Source: Hymenobacter sp. BT18
GTDB taxonomy: Bacteria > Bacteroidota > Bacteroidia > Cytophagales > Hymenobacteraceae
Length of the DNA: 64,000 nt
Assembly (NCBI RefSeq): GCF_012273015.1
Contig: NZ_CP050954.1
Coordinates: forward strand, 1,984,001-2,048,000
Reading direction: 5' to 3'
Part shown: one piece after another, positions 9,269 to 18,510 of the stretch
How the letters are laid out: each line of letters opens with the position of its first letter
Position numbering within the stretch: position 1 is the first letter of the stretch
Made by a program: the position numbers and the translations under genes
The notes under the pieces: model-generated
Told to the model about the DNA's origin: nothing
Seen by the model: only the letters and a program-made list of their open reading frames with translations
Database searches by the model: none

Positions 9269-12200
9269 ATGGCGGAAGCAGCACCTAAACGGCTACAGCA
9301 GGCAGCCAAAGACCTGAATATTGGAATGGCCACGGTGGTAGAAACCTTGGCTAAAAAAGGGCATCAGGTAGACAATAAGCCTACCACGAAGCTGACTGCC
9401 GAGCAGGTAGGACTGCTGGAGAGAGAATTTGCTTCTTCAGCACAGGATAAAATTGATGCCGTTAAGCTCACCCAGGCCAAGCGCCAGAGTGAGCTTGAAG
9501 CACATCCGCCCAAGCCAGAGCCCCAGGCTCCCAAGGCACCGGCTCCTGCTCCCGCCCCGGTTGCTACTCCCGCTCCCAAGCCCGCCGAAGAGCCTAAACC
9601 GGCTCCCGCACCTGCCGCTACGCCCCCTGTGGTCGAAGCCCCGAAGGCGCCGGGCCTGAAAGTATTGGGAAAAATTGAGTTGGATGCTAAAGGCCGCCCG
9701 GTGCCCCCGCGCCCCGTGCCGGCCCCCGTTGCAGCGGCTCCCGTTGCTACGCCTCAGCCTACACTAGCACCCGCGCCGGCTCCTCAGCCGGTGGCCGAAG
9801 TAGCTCCCGCTCCCAAGCCTGAGCCTACTCCGGCTCCTGCGGCTGCACCTGTAGCGCCTACGCCGGCAGCCGCAGCTCCGGCGCCTGCACCTGCTCCAAC
9901 TGAAGCACGTCCCTCGCAAGCGCCGCTGGCGGCTGCTCCAGTTGCCGAACAGCGGCCAGCGGCCCCAGCCCCCGTGGCTGCGCCAGCACCTGCTCCGCAG
10001 CCTGAGGCAGAAGCATCGGAGGCGGCAGAGGATGCCGGTACCATCGTAGCCAAAGCTGACCAGCTGAAAGGCCTCACGGTGTTGGGCAAAATCGAACTAC
10101 CCGTTGACTCTTCCCGCCGTGGTGGAGGCCGTGGCCCACGCCCCGTAGCTTCTTCCGACGTTCGTAAGAGCGGCTTGGGTGCTGATGCCAAGAAGAAGCG
10201 CCAGCGGCTGCCAGTACCTGGCACGCCTGGAGGCAACAATCAGAATGCAGGACCAAATACAGGTCAGAACCGGCCGGTAGTTCCTAGCCAGGGTGGCCGC
10301 CCAGGCCAGGGTGGTGGCCGCCCGGGCGACCAGCGCGGTCCGCGCCCCGACCAGCGGCCCGGCCAGGGTGGCGGTCAGCGCCAGCCTTCTCCCGCACTTA
10401 CGCCGGAGCAAAACGAAAAGCAGATTCAGGAGCAGATCAAGGCTACGCTGGCCAAGCTCAGCGGCGGCCGTGGTCAGCAGCAGAACCGCGCCAAGTACCG
10501 CCGCGACAAGCGGGCCGGTGTGGCCGAAGCCAGCGAGCTAGCTCGTCAGCAAAACGAGCTTGACTCGAAGACGCTGAAAGTAACCGAGTTTATTTCGGCT
10601 AACGACTTGTCGTCTCTGATGGACGTGTCGGTAAACGAGGTAATTAAGGTGTGCCTGAACATGGGCATGTTCGTATCCATCAACCAGCGCCTCGACGCCG
10701 AAGCCATTACCGTTATTGCGGATGAATTTGGCTACGACGTAGAATTCCTGAGCGCTGAGGAAGAGGATACCGTTATCGAAGTTGAAGACAACGAAGAAGA
10801 CCTGCAGCCCCGGGCTCCTATCGTCACCATCATGGGTCACGTCGACCACGGTAAGACGTCGTTGCTTGACTATATCCGGAGTGCCAGTGTGGCCAAAGGC
10901 GAAGCCGGCGGTATCACCCAGCACATCGGTGCCTACGATGTAATGACTAAGTCGGGCAAGCGGGTTACTTTCCTCGATACACCGGGTCACGAAGCGTTTA
11001 CCGCCATGCGTGCTCGGGGTGCCAAGGTCACGGACATTGCCATTATTGTGGTAGCGGCCGATGACTCGGTGATGCCCCAAACGAAGGAAGCCATCAACCA
11101 CGCCCAAGCGGCGGGGGTACCCATCGTTATTGCACTCAACAAGATTGACAAGCCCGGCGCCAATCCCGATAAGGTCCGCGAGGAGCTGTCGGTAATCAAC
11201 GTGCTGGTAGAAGAATGGGGCGGTAAGTACCAGAGCCAGGAAGTATCGGCCAAAACCGGCCTGGGCATTGACGACCTGCTGGAGAAAGTCCTGCTGGAAG
11301 CCGAGATTCTGGAGCTGAAAGCCAACCCTGACCGCAACGCCATTGGTACCGTTATCGAAGCTTCGCTGGACAAAGGCCGGGGGTACGTAACCACCATTCT
11401 GGTGCAGACGGGCACCATGCGCGTCGGCGACATCGTGCTGGCAGGTCCGCACTTTGGCCGTGTGAAGGCCATGACCGACCATCGCGGCAAGAAGATGAAG
11501 ACGGCCGGCCCGGCCACGCCGGTGCAAGTACTTGGTCTGACGGGCGCCCCGCAGGCCGGCGACAAAATCCAGGTGATGGAGACGGAGCGTGAGGCCCGTG
11601 AACTGGCTACGCAGCGTCAGCAGTTGGCCCGTGAGCAAAGCATGCGCACCAAGAAGCACATCACGTTGGACGAAATTGGTCGCCGTCTGGCAATTGGCTC
11701 GTTCAAGGAGCTCAACGTCATTGTGAAAGGCGACGTGGACGGCTCGGTAGAAGCACTGGCCGACTCGTTGCTGAAGCTGAGCACGCCGGAAGTGGCCGTA
11801 AACATCCTCTCGAAGGGTGTGGGCGCCATTTCGGAATCCGACGTTCTGCTGGCTTCGGCTTCCGACGCCATCATCATTGGCTTCCAGGTTCGTCCTTCGC
11901 TGAGTGCCCGCAAGCTGGCCGAGCAGGAGCAGATCGATATCCGCCTCTACTCGATTATCTACAACGCCATCAACGAGGTGAAGGATGCAATGGAAGGCAT
12001 GCTGGCACCAACGGTGAAAGAAGTTGTAGTAGCCAATGCCGAGATTCGTCAGGTGTTCAACATTACCAAAGTGGGCACCATTGCCGGCTGTATGGTAACG
12101 GACGGCACCTTCACCCGCAAAACCAAGGTGCGCCTCGTGCGCGACGGGATTGTGGTACACTCGGGCGAAATCCAGGACCTCAAGCGCTACAAAGACGACG

Positions 12201-12316
12201 TGTCGGAAGTACGCCAGGGCTACGAGTGCGGTATCTCGCTGAAAGGCTTCAATGACCTGCGCGAAGGCGACAACATTGAGGGCTTTGAAGAGCAAGAAGT
12301 GAAACGTACGCTGTAA
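9269..12316 (+). CDS. infB: translation initiation factor IF-2
   Basis: IF-2 is the GTPase that brings initiator tRNA to the ribosome. At 1015 residues this is a long form. The N-terminal IF2_N-like helix segment (about residues 1-55) is followed by some 350 residues of Ala/Pro/Lys-rich and then Gly/Gln/Arg-rich linker in which the motif L.VLGKIEL occurs twice. The G domain begins with GHVDHGKT at 523-530, then DTPGHE and ALNKID, followed by domains II-IV ending in EEQEVKRTL. The frame is open from 9233, but ATG 9269 ([16 protein letters not shown]) gives the expected N-terminus and lies downstream of the -7 box. It is the last gene of rimP-nusA-infB and is closed by a strong terminator. Confidence 0.96.
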   Translation: MAEAAPKRLQQAAKDLNIGMATVVETLAKKGHQVDNKPTTKLTAEQVGLLEREFASSAQDKIDAVKLTQAKRQSELEAHPPKPEPQAPKAPAPAPAPVATPAPKPAEEPKPAPAPAATPPVVEAPKAPGLKVLGKIELDAKGRPVPPRPVPAPVAAAPVATPQPTLAPAPAPQPVAEVAPAPKPEPTPAPAAAPVAPTPAAAAPAPAPAPTEARPSQAPLAAAPVAEQRPAAPAPVAAPAPAPQPEAEASEAAEDAGTIVAKADQLKGLTVLGKIELPVDSSRRGGGRGPRPVASSDVRKSGLGADAKKKRQRLPVPGTPGGNNQNAGPNTGQNRPVVPSQGGRPGQGGGRPGDQRGPRPDQRPGQGGGQRQPSPALTPEQNEKQIQEQIKATLAKLSGGRGQQQNRAKYRRDKRAGVAEASELARQQNELDSKTLKVTEFISANDLSSLMDVSVNEVIKVCLNMGMFVSINQRLDAEAITVIADEFGYDVEFLSAEEEDTVIEVEDNEEDLQPRAPIVTIMGHVDHGKTSLLDYIRSASVAKGEAGGITQHIGAYDVMTKSGKRVTFLDTPGHEAFTAMRARGAKVTDIAIIVVAADDSVMPQTKEAINHAQAAGVPIVIALNKIDKPGANPDKVREELSVINVLVEEWGGKYQSQEVSAKTGLGIDDLLEKVLLEAEILELKANPDRNAIGTVIEASLDKGRGYVTTILVQTGTMRVGDIVLAGPHFGRVKAMTDHRGKKMKTAGPATPVQVLGLTGAPQAGDKIQVMETEREARELATQRQQLAREQSMRTKKHITLDEIGRRLAIGSFKELNVIVKGDVDGSVEALADSLLKLSTPEVAVNILSKGVGAISESDVLLASASDAIIIGFQVRPSLSARKLAEQEQIDIRLYSIIYNAINEVKDAMEGMLAPTVKEVVVANAEIRQVFNITKVGTIAGCMVTDGTFTRKTKVRLVRDGIVVHSGEIQDLKRYKDDVSEVRQGYECGISLKGFNDLREGDNIEGFEEQEVKRTL

Positions 12317-12337
12317 GGCCTGATACACTTGGTTATG

Positions 12338-12374
12338 AACCCCCAACCTGCTAGCAGGTTGGGGGTTTTTGTTT
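12338..12374 (+). terminator. intrinsic terminator after infB
   Basis: Fourteen perfect base pairs (12338-12351 with 12354-12367) around TA, followed by TTTGTTT. It begins 22 bases after the infB stop and closes the operon. Confidence 0.9.
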
Positions 12375-12502
12375 ACCGAGGCAGCCACTGCATCACATAA
12401 ATAGCGGGTAATCAGCGCATCGCGCAACTGATATCTCGGCTGGTGATAGGTTCAGCAGGCTTTTGAGCATACCTACTTAATGCTGCTCACATCATCATGC
12501 GA

Positions 12503-12533
12503 TTGACGCAGGCAGGGGCACACGGTACTTTTG
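12503..12533 (+). promoter_or_regulatory. promoter of the beta-barrel protein gene
   Basis: TTG at 12503-12505, a 20-base spacer and TACTTTTG at 12526-12533 form a complete Bacteroidota promoter about 70 bases before the ATG at 12606. Confidence 0.65.
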
Positions 12534-12605
12534 TATCACAACACGAACGAATTGTACTCATCGTGTTCGACCATAATCCGTTTCTGCCCTCTTCACTCTG
12601 CTGCT

Positions 12606-13388
12606 ATGAAAGCACTTACCCTCTGCCTGGCTGTATCCTGCCTGGCTACCACCGCTCTGGCTCAAACAAAACCAGCTGCTAAAAGCACTGCCAAACCTGC
12701 AGCTGCGCGTACGACCACTACTACGGCTAAGCCAGCGGCCAAACCTGCGGCAGCTAAGCCAACTACCACTACTGCTAAGCCCGTTGCTACGGCCCGGCCG
12801 GCAACAGAGTCTGCTGCTCCAGCCGCTACTGCCAAACCAACCGCCACTAAGGCTGCGGCTCCAACGAAGGAAAGCAGCGCTTCTGCTTCTATTCAAACCT
12901 TTGGCAAAGGCTCAACGGTTGCCAATTTGGGCTTGGGTGTAGGCTTAGGCTATGGTTATGGCCTGCTGGGAGGCACCGGGAAGTCTATTCCAGCCCTCAG
13001 CTTATCAGTTGAGCGTGGAATGTATGAGGGCTTAGGCCCAGGCGTTATCGGGGTAGGTGCTATGGTTGGTTATAAGGCTTATACTTGGCGCTCCGGCGAC
13101 TACAAGGCTACCTGGAGCAATATTTATGTAGGAGTCCGCGGCACTTATCACTACAACTTCACTGACAACGAGAAGCTGGATACCTACGCTGGTCTTGCCC
13201 TTGGTGCCCGCATTGAAAATTATTCAGACAACTATGGGTACGCCGACTCAAACGCTTGGGGTGGTACCTACGTAACCAGCGGCCTTTTCCTTGGAGCTCG
13301 TTACTATGTCACCGACAAAATCGGGGCATTTGCTGAGGCTGGGTACGATATGTCTTATCTGAAGATCGGTGCTTCGGTGCGCTTCTAG
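12606..13388 (+). CDS. outer-membrane beta-barrel protein with Ala/Lys/Thr-rich N-terminal linker
   Basis: ATG 12606 gives a signal peptide (MKALTLCLAVSCLATTALAQ). Residues 21 to about 95 are low complexity, made of Ala, Lys, Thr and Pro in repeats such as TTTTAKPAAKPAAAKP. The C-terminal 165 residues alternate in the manner of a small eight-stranded barrel (LGLGVGLGYGYG, YVGVRGTYHYNF, LGARYYVTDKIGAFAEAGYD) and end in an aromatic residue (SVRF), as outer-membrane barrels do. I infer an outer-membrane location with a periplasmic or peptidoglycan-contacting linker. No specific function is recognisable. A full promoter lies upstream. Confidence 0.75.
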   Translation: MKALTLCLAVSCLATTALAQTKPAAKSTAKPAAARTTTTTAKPAAKPAAAKPTTTTAKPVATARPATESAAPAATAKPTATKAAAPTKESSASASIQTFGKGSTVANLGLGVGLGYGYGLLGGTGKSIPALSLSVERGMYEGLGPGVIGVGAMVGYKAYTWRSGDYKATWSNIYVGVRGTYHYNFTDNEKLDTYAGLALGARIENYSDNYGYADSNAWGGTYVTSGLFLGARYYVTDKIGAFAEAGYDMSYLKIGASVRF

Positions 13389-13487
13389 TGTAAAGAGGCT
13401 TTTACCCTATCCACGCTGATACGGCCCAGTTTACAATTCCTTCAAGCCTAGCAAAGCTCCGCCTTACCACCTTTCCTGCCTTTAGCT

Positions 13488-14042
13488 ATGAAAACGCTCT
13501 TGTCATTCTGCACGCTGTGGATAGTCCTGCAGTTAGTTGCCGCGCCGGCACAAGCCCAGTTAGGCCTGCTCTGGCGAGTTGAAGACAAACTGGCCGACAA
13601 GGCTTCACAAAAAGTAGCTGACCGCCTCAGCAAAAAAGCCGAAGCTGCCGTGGAACGCAAAACCAACGAAGCTACCACTGAGTACTACAGCACCCTGCTG
13701 GCCGATGGTAAAATCGTCTGCCACGGCATTCAGTTCGAGCCCGGCACGGCTACCATCACGGCAGCGTCCCAGCCAGTTGTTCGGGCTTTGGCCAATACGC
13801 TGGCCGCTAACCCCGACGTTAAAGTTCGGATTGAAGCGCACACGCTGCGGGAAGGTAATGCAGCCACTAACCTCACCTTATCGCAACGCCGGGCCGATGC
13901 CGTTCGGGCTGCGCTGGTACGCGGCGGGGTAGATGCAGCGCGCCTGACGACGAAAGGCTACGGAGGCACCAAGCCCCTGGAAACAGATTCCTCCACGGGC
14001 CTCGACAGCCTTAACCAGCGCACTGAGTTTATTAAGCTATAA
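13488..14042 (+). CDS. OmpA family protein
   Basis: A 184-residue exported protein. The signal peptide (MKTLLSFCTLWIVLQLVAAPAQAQ) is followed by a short charged helical segment (VEDKLADKASQKVADRLSKKAEAAVE) and then a C-terminal OmpA domain from about residue 80. Landmarks are GIQFEPGTATI, VRIEAHT, NLTLSQRRADAVRAALVRGGV, TTKGYGGTKPL and LNQRTEFIKL. The domain normally binds peptidoglycan non-covalently in the periplasm. Without a barrel or lipobox, how it is held in the envelope is unclear. It is monocistronic as far as can be seen. Confidence 0.85.
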   Translation: MKTLLSFCTLWIVLQLVAAPAQAQLGLLWRVEDKLADKASQKVADRLSKKAEAAVERKTNEATTEYYSTLLADGKIVCHGIQFEPGTATITAASQPVVRALANTLAANPDVKVRIEAHTLREGNAATNLTLSQRRADAVRAALVRGGVDAARLTTKGYGGTKPLETDSSTGLDSLNQRTEFIKL

Positions 14043-14051
14043 GCCGGGCAA

Positions 14052-14075
14052 AGTACCAGCTGGTGTACTGGTACT
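14052..14075 (+). terminator. weak hairpin after the OmpA-like gene
   Basis: AGTACCAG (14052-14059) pairs with CTGGTACT (14068-14075) ten bases after the stop codon. There is no U-rich tail, so termination here is doubtful; the stronger terminator is at 14234. Confidence 0.3.
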
Positions 14076-14233
14076 CGCTCCGAATTACGCTATAGAGTTA
14101 TTGCATTGATTTCCGTAGCCACCCTGGCTCCAGTGGCTGAGGTATAAGTAAAGCAAGTGAATATGACTTGCTGGAGCTTGCTCCTTTTATGACCTGGTGG
14201 AGGCGAACGGTGGCTTCACCTCGTTGTGAAAGC

Positions 14234-14270
14234 AAAAATCCCCGAAACGATGTTTCGGGGATTTTTTTTG
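14234..14270. terminator. bidirectional terminator between convergent genes
   Basis: Fifteen perfect base pairs (14234-14248 with 14252-14266) around GAT, with a run of eight T on the plus strand and a T-rich end on the minus strand. It separates the OmpA-like gene (plus) from the basic exported protein (minus). Confidence 0.85.
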
Positions 14271-14285
14271 TGGGCTACCTACGAA

Positions 14286-14735
14286 TTAAGCGTTGAAGAA
14301 CAAGAAGCGCTTGGCTTTCTTATGCTTCAAAGGTTTTCCTTTGGGGTTGATGCCCGGGGCCGGGCGGGTCTGACCGCGCTTCTGCGTGGCGGAACCCGTT
14401 TTATCGCGGAAACGGCGTACCACGAATCCCCCATTGCCGCTTTCATACTGCCGGGAAGTACCCCGCCCCATACTAGTACTTCCACCCGCCCGAGCTTCAA
14501 GCACTTCTATTTGCTGGTCGCGCTTGGCCTGATCAGGATTCATAGCCATCCGGCGCTGCATACGAGCAATATCATTGGCCGAGGCCTTCCGCTTGCGCGG
14601 GGCCTTTTGTTGGGCCGCTGGCGCTTCAAATACAGGTCCGGCAGGCCCTTGTGGGGCATCAGCCTGGGCATGGGCTTCACTTGTAAAGCCGACTATGCCT
14701 GCGGCCACTACCAAAGCCGCTACCAGGTTCTTCAT
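14286..14735 (-). CDS. small basic exported protein of unknown function
   Basis: ATG at 14735 (MKNLVAALVVAAGIVGFTSEAHA) begins a clear signal peptide, leaving about 126 mature residues. The mature part is strongly basic in two places (QKAPRKRKASANDIARMQRRM and GKPLKHKKAKRFLFF) with Gly/Ser/Arg-rich stretches between, and looks largely disordered. I do not recognise a family. The frame is open 11 codons further upstream but that adds nothing like a leader. It stands alone between terminators at 14234 and 14767. Confidence 0.65.
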   Translation of the reverse strand: MKNLVAALVVAAGIVGFTSEAHAQADAPQGPAGPVFEAPAAQQKAPRKRKASANDIARMQRRMAMNPDQAKRDQQIEVLEARAGGSTSMGRGTSRQYESGNGGFVVRRFRDKTGSATQKRGQTRPAPGINPKGKPLKHKKAKRFLFFNA

Positions 14736-14766
14736 GCTATTTTGATAAAATGAGATGCCTATATAC

Positions 14767-14803
14767 AAAAATGGCGCTACCGCACTGGGTAGCAGCCATT
14801 TTT
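14767..14803 (-). terminator. terminator downstream of mscL
   Basis: AAAAATGGC (14767-14775) pairs with GCCATTTTT (14795-14803), with an inner CTACC/GGTAG stem. On the minus strand it ends in a T-run, about 150 bases downstream of mscL. Confidence 0.6.
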
Positions 14804-14949
14804 CGCTCTAACGGCTTGGGTGCGAAGGTAGTTCAAATTTTAGGACTTCCACATCCCTTCTTGCAACTCACTCGCCTGACAAGCACGGCCTTACGGACAA
14901 AGCACGCGTACATCAGGCCCCCGCGCTTATGCTGGTGACGTAGCTTGGG

Positions 14950-15372
14950 CTACCGGGCCCTCAGCGCGTCCCGGATTTCCATCAGCAGCACCTGTTCTTT
15001 GGTGGGCCCTGGGTCGTTTACGGCCACTACTTCCTGGGGCTTCTTAAAGCGGTTAGCCAGTTTTACTAGCCAGAAAATGGCAAAAGCCATCAGTAGGAAG
15101 GCAATAACAGCATTAAGAAACAGCCCGTAGTTCAAGGTAGAGGCGCTGGCCGCTTTGGCAGCCGCCAGGTCTTTGTAGGAATTACCATCCAGAGCAATAA
15201 ACCAGTCTTTGAAGTCTAAGCCGCCCGTGAGCAGTGTAAGCACCGGCATGAGGATATCGTCGGTCAGTGATTTAACGATGCCCCCGAAGGAGGCCCCGAT
15301 GATGACGCCTACGGCCAGATCCAGCACGTTGCCCTTCGAAATAAACTCCTTGAATTCCGAGACGAAGCCCAT
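14950..15372 (-). CDS. mscL: large-conductance mechanosensitive channel MscL
   Basis: MscL opens under membrane tension to release solutes during osmotic downshock. This 140-residue protein has the normal length. It shows the N-terminal helix and TM1 signature (FKEFISKGNVLDLAVGVIIGASFGGIV), an extracellular loop (GGLDFKDWF), TM2 (FLNAVIAFLLMAFAIFWLV) and a cytoplasmic C-terminal helix ending in LLMEIRDALRAR. The ATG at 15372 gives the usual MGF start. It is divergent from the enoyl-CoA hydratase gene. Confidence 0.97.
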   Translation of the reverse strand: MGFVSEFKEFISKGNVLDLAVGVIIGASFGGIVKSLTDDILMPVLTLLTGGLDFKDWFIALDGNSYKDLAAAKAASASTLNYGLFLNAVIAFLLMAFAIFWLVKLANRFKKPQEVVAVNDPGPTKEQVLLMEIRDALRAR

Positions 15373-15484
15373 ACGCGAACAGTGGTTTTAGATGGTTAGA
15401 AGATGTTACGGCTGAATATAGATGTTTTTCAATAACCCCACGGTAGCCTATTCAGGCGCCCTCACCGGACGTGGCCTTTTACTC

Positions 15485-15492
15485 TATCTTTG
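15485..15492 (+). promoter_or_regulatory. promoter -7 box of the enoyl-CoA hydratase gene (TATCTTTG)
   Basis: TATCTTTG matches TAnnTTTG and lies 33 bases before the ATG at 15526. Its position makes the internal ATG, rather than an upstream frame extension from 15490, the likely start. No good TTG is seen at the right distance. Confidence 0.55.
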
Positions 15493-15525
15493 CGCCCGTC
15501 CATTCCTCACCCATCTTCTGCTTCT

Positions 15526-16314
15526 ATGCCCTCCTTCGCCAACCTGCTCTACGACCTCGACGCGGCCAGCGGCATTCTGACGCTTACCATTAACCGCCCT
15601 ACCAAGCTTAATGCCTTGAGCAACGCCACCATAGGTGAGTTGCGCGAAGCCATGCAAACGGCGCTGAACGATGCCCAGGTGCGCGGCATTATCCTCACCG
15701 GCAGCGGAGAAAAAGCCTTTGTAGCCGGCGCCGATATTGCGGAGCTGACGGTGCTGGACGATGTGGCCGGCCGCCAGGCCGCGGAGTTTGGGCAGGAAGC
15801 TTTTGCCCTGATTGAAGAAAGCACCAAACCCGTTATTGCTGCCGTCAATGGCTTTGCCCTGGGTGGTGGCTGCGAGTTGGCCATGGCCTGCCACTTTCGG
15901 ATAGCTGCCGAAAATGCCCGTTTCGGCCAGCCGGAAGTCAACCTGGGCTTGGTGCCCGGATATGGCGGAACCCAGCGCCTGCCGCAGCTGATTGGCAAAG
16001 GCAAAGCCCTGGAGCTACTCATGACGGCCGACATCATCAAGGCAGACGAAGCACTGCGCCTGGGCCTAGTCAACCACGTAGTGCCGCAAAGCGAACTGCT
16101 GGATTTCACCCGCCAATTGCTCACCCGTATCCTGAGCAAGGCACCAATAGCCATTGGGCTGGTAATCGACTGCGTGAATGCGGCCTACGACAAAGAGCGC
16201 CAAGGCTATCAGGCCGAAGCCAATGCCTTCAGCCGCTGCTTCGATTCGGACGATTTCCGGGAGGGCACCAGTGCCTTTCTAGAAAAGCGCCCGGCCGTAT
16301 TTACGGGCCGCTAG
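15526..16314 (+). CDS. enoyl-CoA hydratase/isomerase family protein
   Basis: A 262-residue crotonase-fold enzyme. The oxyanion-hole segments are FVAGADIAEL and AVNGFALGGGCELAMAC, and both glutamates used for hydratase chemistry are present: the one in GGGCELA and the one in FGQPEVNLGLVPGYGGTQRL. The C-terminus ends in FLEKRPAVFTGR, typical of short-chain enoyl-CoA hydratases. It most likely hydrates trans-2-enoyl-CoA in fatty acid or amino acid degradation. No other beta-oxidation gene is beside it, so the exact substrate is open. Confidence 0.9.
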   Translation: MPSFANLLYDLDAASGILTLTINRPTKLNALSNATIGELREAMQTALNDAQVRGIILTGSGEKAFVAGADIAELTVLDDVAGRQAAEFGQEAFALIEESTKPVIAAVNGFALGGGCELAMACHFRIAAENARFGQPEVNLGLVPGYGGTQRLPQLIGKGKALELLMTADIIKADEALRLGLVNHVVPQSELLDFTRQLLTRILSKAPIAIGLVIDCVNAAYDKERQGYQAEANAFSRCFDSDDFREGTSAFLEKRPAVFTGR

Positions 16315-16387
16315 TCGGCTGTAAACACAACCGGCCAAATGGGACGTGGCCGCCTTTCTTCTCTGTTCACCTGATTTCCTTCTGCAT

Positions 16388-17890
16388 TTGAGCGTCGCCA
16401 AAAAGCTGGCCAGTCAAACGGCCGTGTACGGCATCAGCAGCATTCTGGTACGCGTACTCAACTACCTGCTGGTGCCTATCTATACGGCCCGGTTTGTGGC
16501 AGCCGAATACGGCATTGTGACGGGGCTCTACGCCTACGTCTCGTTTCTGAACATCGTGTTCACCTACGGGATGGAAACGACATTCTTCCGCTTTGCCAAC
16601 CGCCCGGATGCCGACCGCCGCCTGCTTTACGACCGGGTGATGAGCCAGGTAGTAGTGAGTACCGTGGTCCTGACAGGGCTGCTGGTGCTGCTGGCCCGGC
16701 CGCTGATGCAGCTGCTGGATTTGCCGCCCGGCCGGGAGCGGTACGCCATCTGGCTGGCCCTGATCCTGGGGCTGGATGCCCTGGCGGCTATTCCATTTGC
16801 CCGCCTGCGCCTCGAAAACCAGGCCCGACGCTTTGCCACCATCCGGGTGGCCAACATCCTGCTGAACGTAGGCCTGAACCTGTTCTTCATCGTGCTTTGC
16901 CCCGATGTGCTGGCGGGCAAGTACTTGGCCGGGTTACAGCCGCTGGTAACCCAAGTATACGACCCATCCATCGGCGTTGGGTATGTCTTCCTGTCGAACC
17001 TGGCGGCCAGTGCTTTTACGCTGCTGCTCCTGGGCCGGGAGCTGCTGGATTTCCGGTTTCGGCTGGACGCTACGCCCCTGGCCGCCATGCTGCGCTACGC
17101 CTACCCGATTATGCTGATGGGCCTGGCCGGGATGGTAAACGAAACCCTGGACCGGATTCTGCTGCCCCAGTGGCTGCCCAAAAACTTCTATCCCGGCCAG
17201 AGCAGCCTCACGGCGGTGGGCATTTACGGGGCCTGCTACAAGCTGAGCATCTTCATGAGCCTGGTTATCCAGGCTTTCCGCTACGCCGCGGAGCCCTTCT
17301 TTTTCTCCCAGAGCACCGAAAAGAATTCCCCCAGAACGTTTGCCCTGGTCCTCAAGTGGTTTACACTTTGCTGCGCCGTTATCTTTGTTTTCATCAGCCT
17401 GAACATTGAGGATTTTGCCTGGGCGTTTCTGCGCCGGCCCGAATACCGACAGGGCATTGCCGTAGTGCCGGTGCTGCTGCTGGCCAACCTCTTTCTGGGC
17501 GTGTACTGGAACCTGTCGGTGTGGTTTAAGCTCACCGATAAAACCTATTACGGCACGTATATTGGCGGCGCCGGGGCCGTGCTTACCATTGGCCTCAACT
17601 TCCTGCTGATTCCGGTGCTGGGCTACATGGGCTCGGCCCTGGCTACGCTGGCCTGCTATTTTACGATGGCGGCTATTTGCTGGTGGCTGGGCGAGCGGCA
17701 TTTCCCCGTGCCTTACCCCGTGGCGCGGCTACTTCTCTGGTTGCTGGCAGCGGTGGCGCTGGTGGCGCTGGGGTGGCTGGTGCAGCCCGAGGCCTACTGG
17801 CTACGCCACGGGTGGCACCTGCTGCTCAGCCTGGCCTTCGTAGCGGCGCTGGTGCTGGTAGAAAAGCCGCAGCGCCTGGTGCGGGGCTAG
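16388..17890 (+). CDS. polysaccharide flippase family membrane protein (Wzx/MATE-like)
   Basis: About 500 residues with 12-14 hydrophobic segments. The N-terminus [23 protein letters not shown] and the [13 protein letters not shown] block are typical of Wzx-type flippases, which move lipid-linked oligosaccharides across the inner membrane. I start at TTG 16388 because the residues before it (from GTG 16346) lack the conserved pattern; either is possible. The gene lies 74 bases after the hydratase gene and upstream of dut. No O-antigen cluster surrounds it, so the cargo is unknown. Confidence 0.85.
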   Translation: MSVAKKLASQTAVYGISSILVRVLNYLLVPIYTARFVAAEYGIVTGLYAYVSFLNIVFTYGMETTFFRFANRPDADRRLLYDRVMSQVVVSTVVLTGLLVLLARPLMQLLDLPPGRERYAIWLALILGLDALAAIPFARLRLENQARRFATIRVANILLNVGLNLFFIVLCPDVLAGKYLAGLQPLVTQVYDPSIGVGYVFLSNLAASAFTLLLLGRELLDFRFRLDATPLAAMLRYAYPIMLMGLAGMVNETLDRILLPQWLPKNFYPGQSSLTAVGIYGACYKLSIFMSLVIQAFRYAAEPFFFSQSTEKNSPRTFALVLKWFTLCCAVIFVFISLNIEDFAWAFLRRPEYRQGIAVVPVLLLANLFLGVYWNLSVWFKLTDKTYYGTYIGGAGAVLTIGLNFLLIPVLGYMGSALATLACYFTMAAICWWLGERHFPVPYPVARLLLWLLAAVALVALGWLVQPEAYWLRHGWHLLLSLAFVAALVLVEKPQRLVRG

Positions 17891-17954
17891 GCCGGTATCG
17901 GCAATAACGTCATACTTCTCCGCGGGCACTGGCAGCTTGTGGGGTTGTAATCAA

Positions 17955-17962
17955 TACATTTG
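17955..17962 (+). promoter_or_regulatory. dut promoter -7 box (TACATTTG)
   Basis: TACATTTG ends four bases before the dut ATG (17967), implying a leaderless or nearly leaderless message. A TTG at 17937-17939 stands 15 bases upstream, slightly closer than the usual 17-23. Confidence 0.5.
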
Positions 17963-17966
17963 CTGC

Positions 17967-18401
17967 ATGCTCATTCCCATTATCAACCGTTCTCACCACC
18001 CGCTACCTGAATACCAGACGGCCCACGCGGCTGGCCTCGACGTGCGCGCCAACCTCGCAGAGGCCGTTACGTTGAAGCCCCTGCAACGCGCCCTTATTCC
18101 TACGGGTCTTTTCCTCGAAATTCCGGTAGGCTACGAGGTGCAGGTGCGGCCCCGCAGTGGCTTGGCGTATAAGCACGGCATCGGTATCGTCAACAGCCCC
18201 GGTACCATCGACGCCGATTACCGGGGCGAGCTGAAGGTATTGCTCGTCAATCTCTCTGACACTGACTTTCTGGTGCAGGACGGGGAGCGAATTGCCCAGC
18301 TGGTGGTGGCTCGCCACGAAGTTATTGACTGGCAGCCCGCTGAAGCACTGAGCGAAACCGCCCGCGGCAGTGGCGGCTACGGCAGTACCGGCGTGCAGTA
18401 G
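17967..18401 (+). CDS. dut: dUTP diphosphatase
   Basis: dUTPase hydrolyses dUTP to dUMP and pyrophosphate, keeping uracil out of DNA and feeding dTMP synthesis. The 144-residue protein has all five trimeric-dUTPase motifs: [32 protein letters not shown] (with the catalytic Asp and Tyr), GERIAQLV and the C-terminal [10 protein letters not shown] that closes over the active site. ATG 17967 is chosen over the ten-codon upstream extension because a -7 box ends at 17962. Confidence 0.96.
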   Translation: MLIPIINRSHHPLPEYQTAHAAGLDVRANLAEAVTLKPLQRALIPTGLFLEIPVGYEVQVRPRSGLAYKHGIGIVNSPGTIDADYRGELKVLLVNLSDTDFLVQDGERIAQLVVARHEVIDWQPAEALSETARGSGGYGSTGVQ

Positions 18402-18510
18402 CTCCCAAACAGAGGGCGTATGGGGCCGGGTGTGTAACCCAAGCGCCCCTTTCCAGTAGTACGTACCCACACATACTTTTACTTTTCCGCTTTTCAAACT
18501 CAGCCACTCT

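Noticed and set aside
9500..10400. Repetitive Ala/Pro-rich DNA, possible tandem repeat or CRISPR-like region
   Set aside because: It codes the low-complexity linker of IF-2; there are no regular spacers or constant repeats.
10538..12427. 629-codon open frame on the minus strand
   Set aside because: It lies antisense to infB, whose GTPase motifs are certain, and its translation has no domain or signal; high GC makes long antisense frames common here.
12660..12880. Repeated ACTACTAC/GCTAAGCC-like DNA
   Set aside because: It codes the Ala/Lys/Thr-rich linker of the beta-barrel protein and is in frame throughout.
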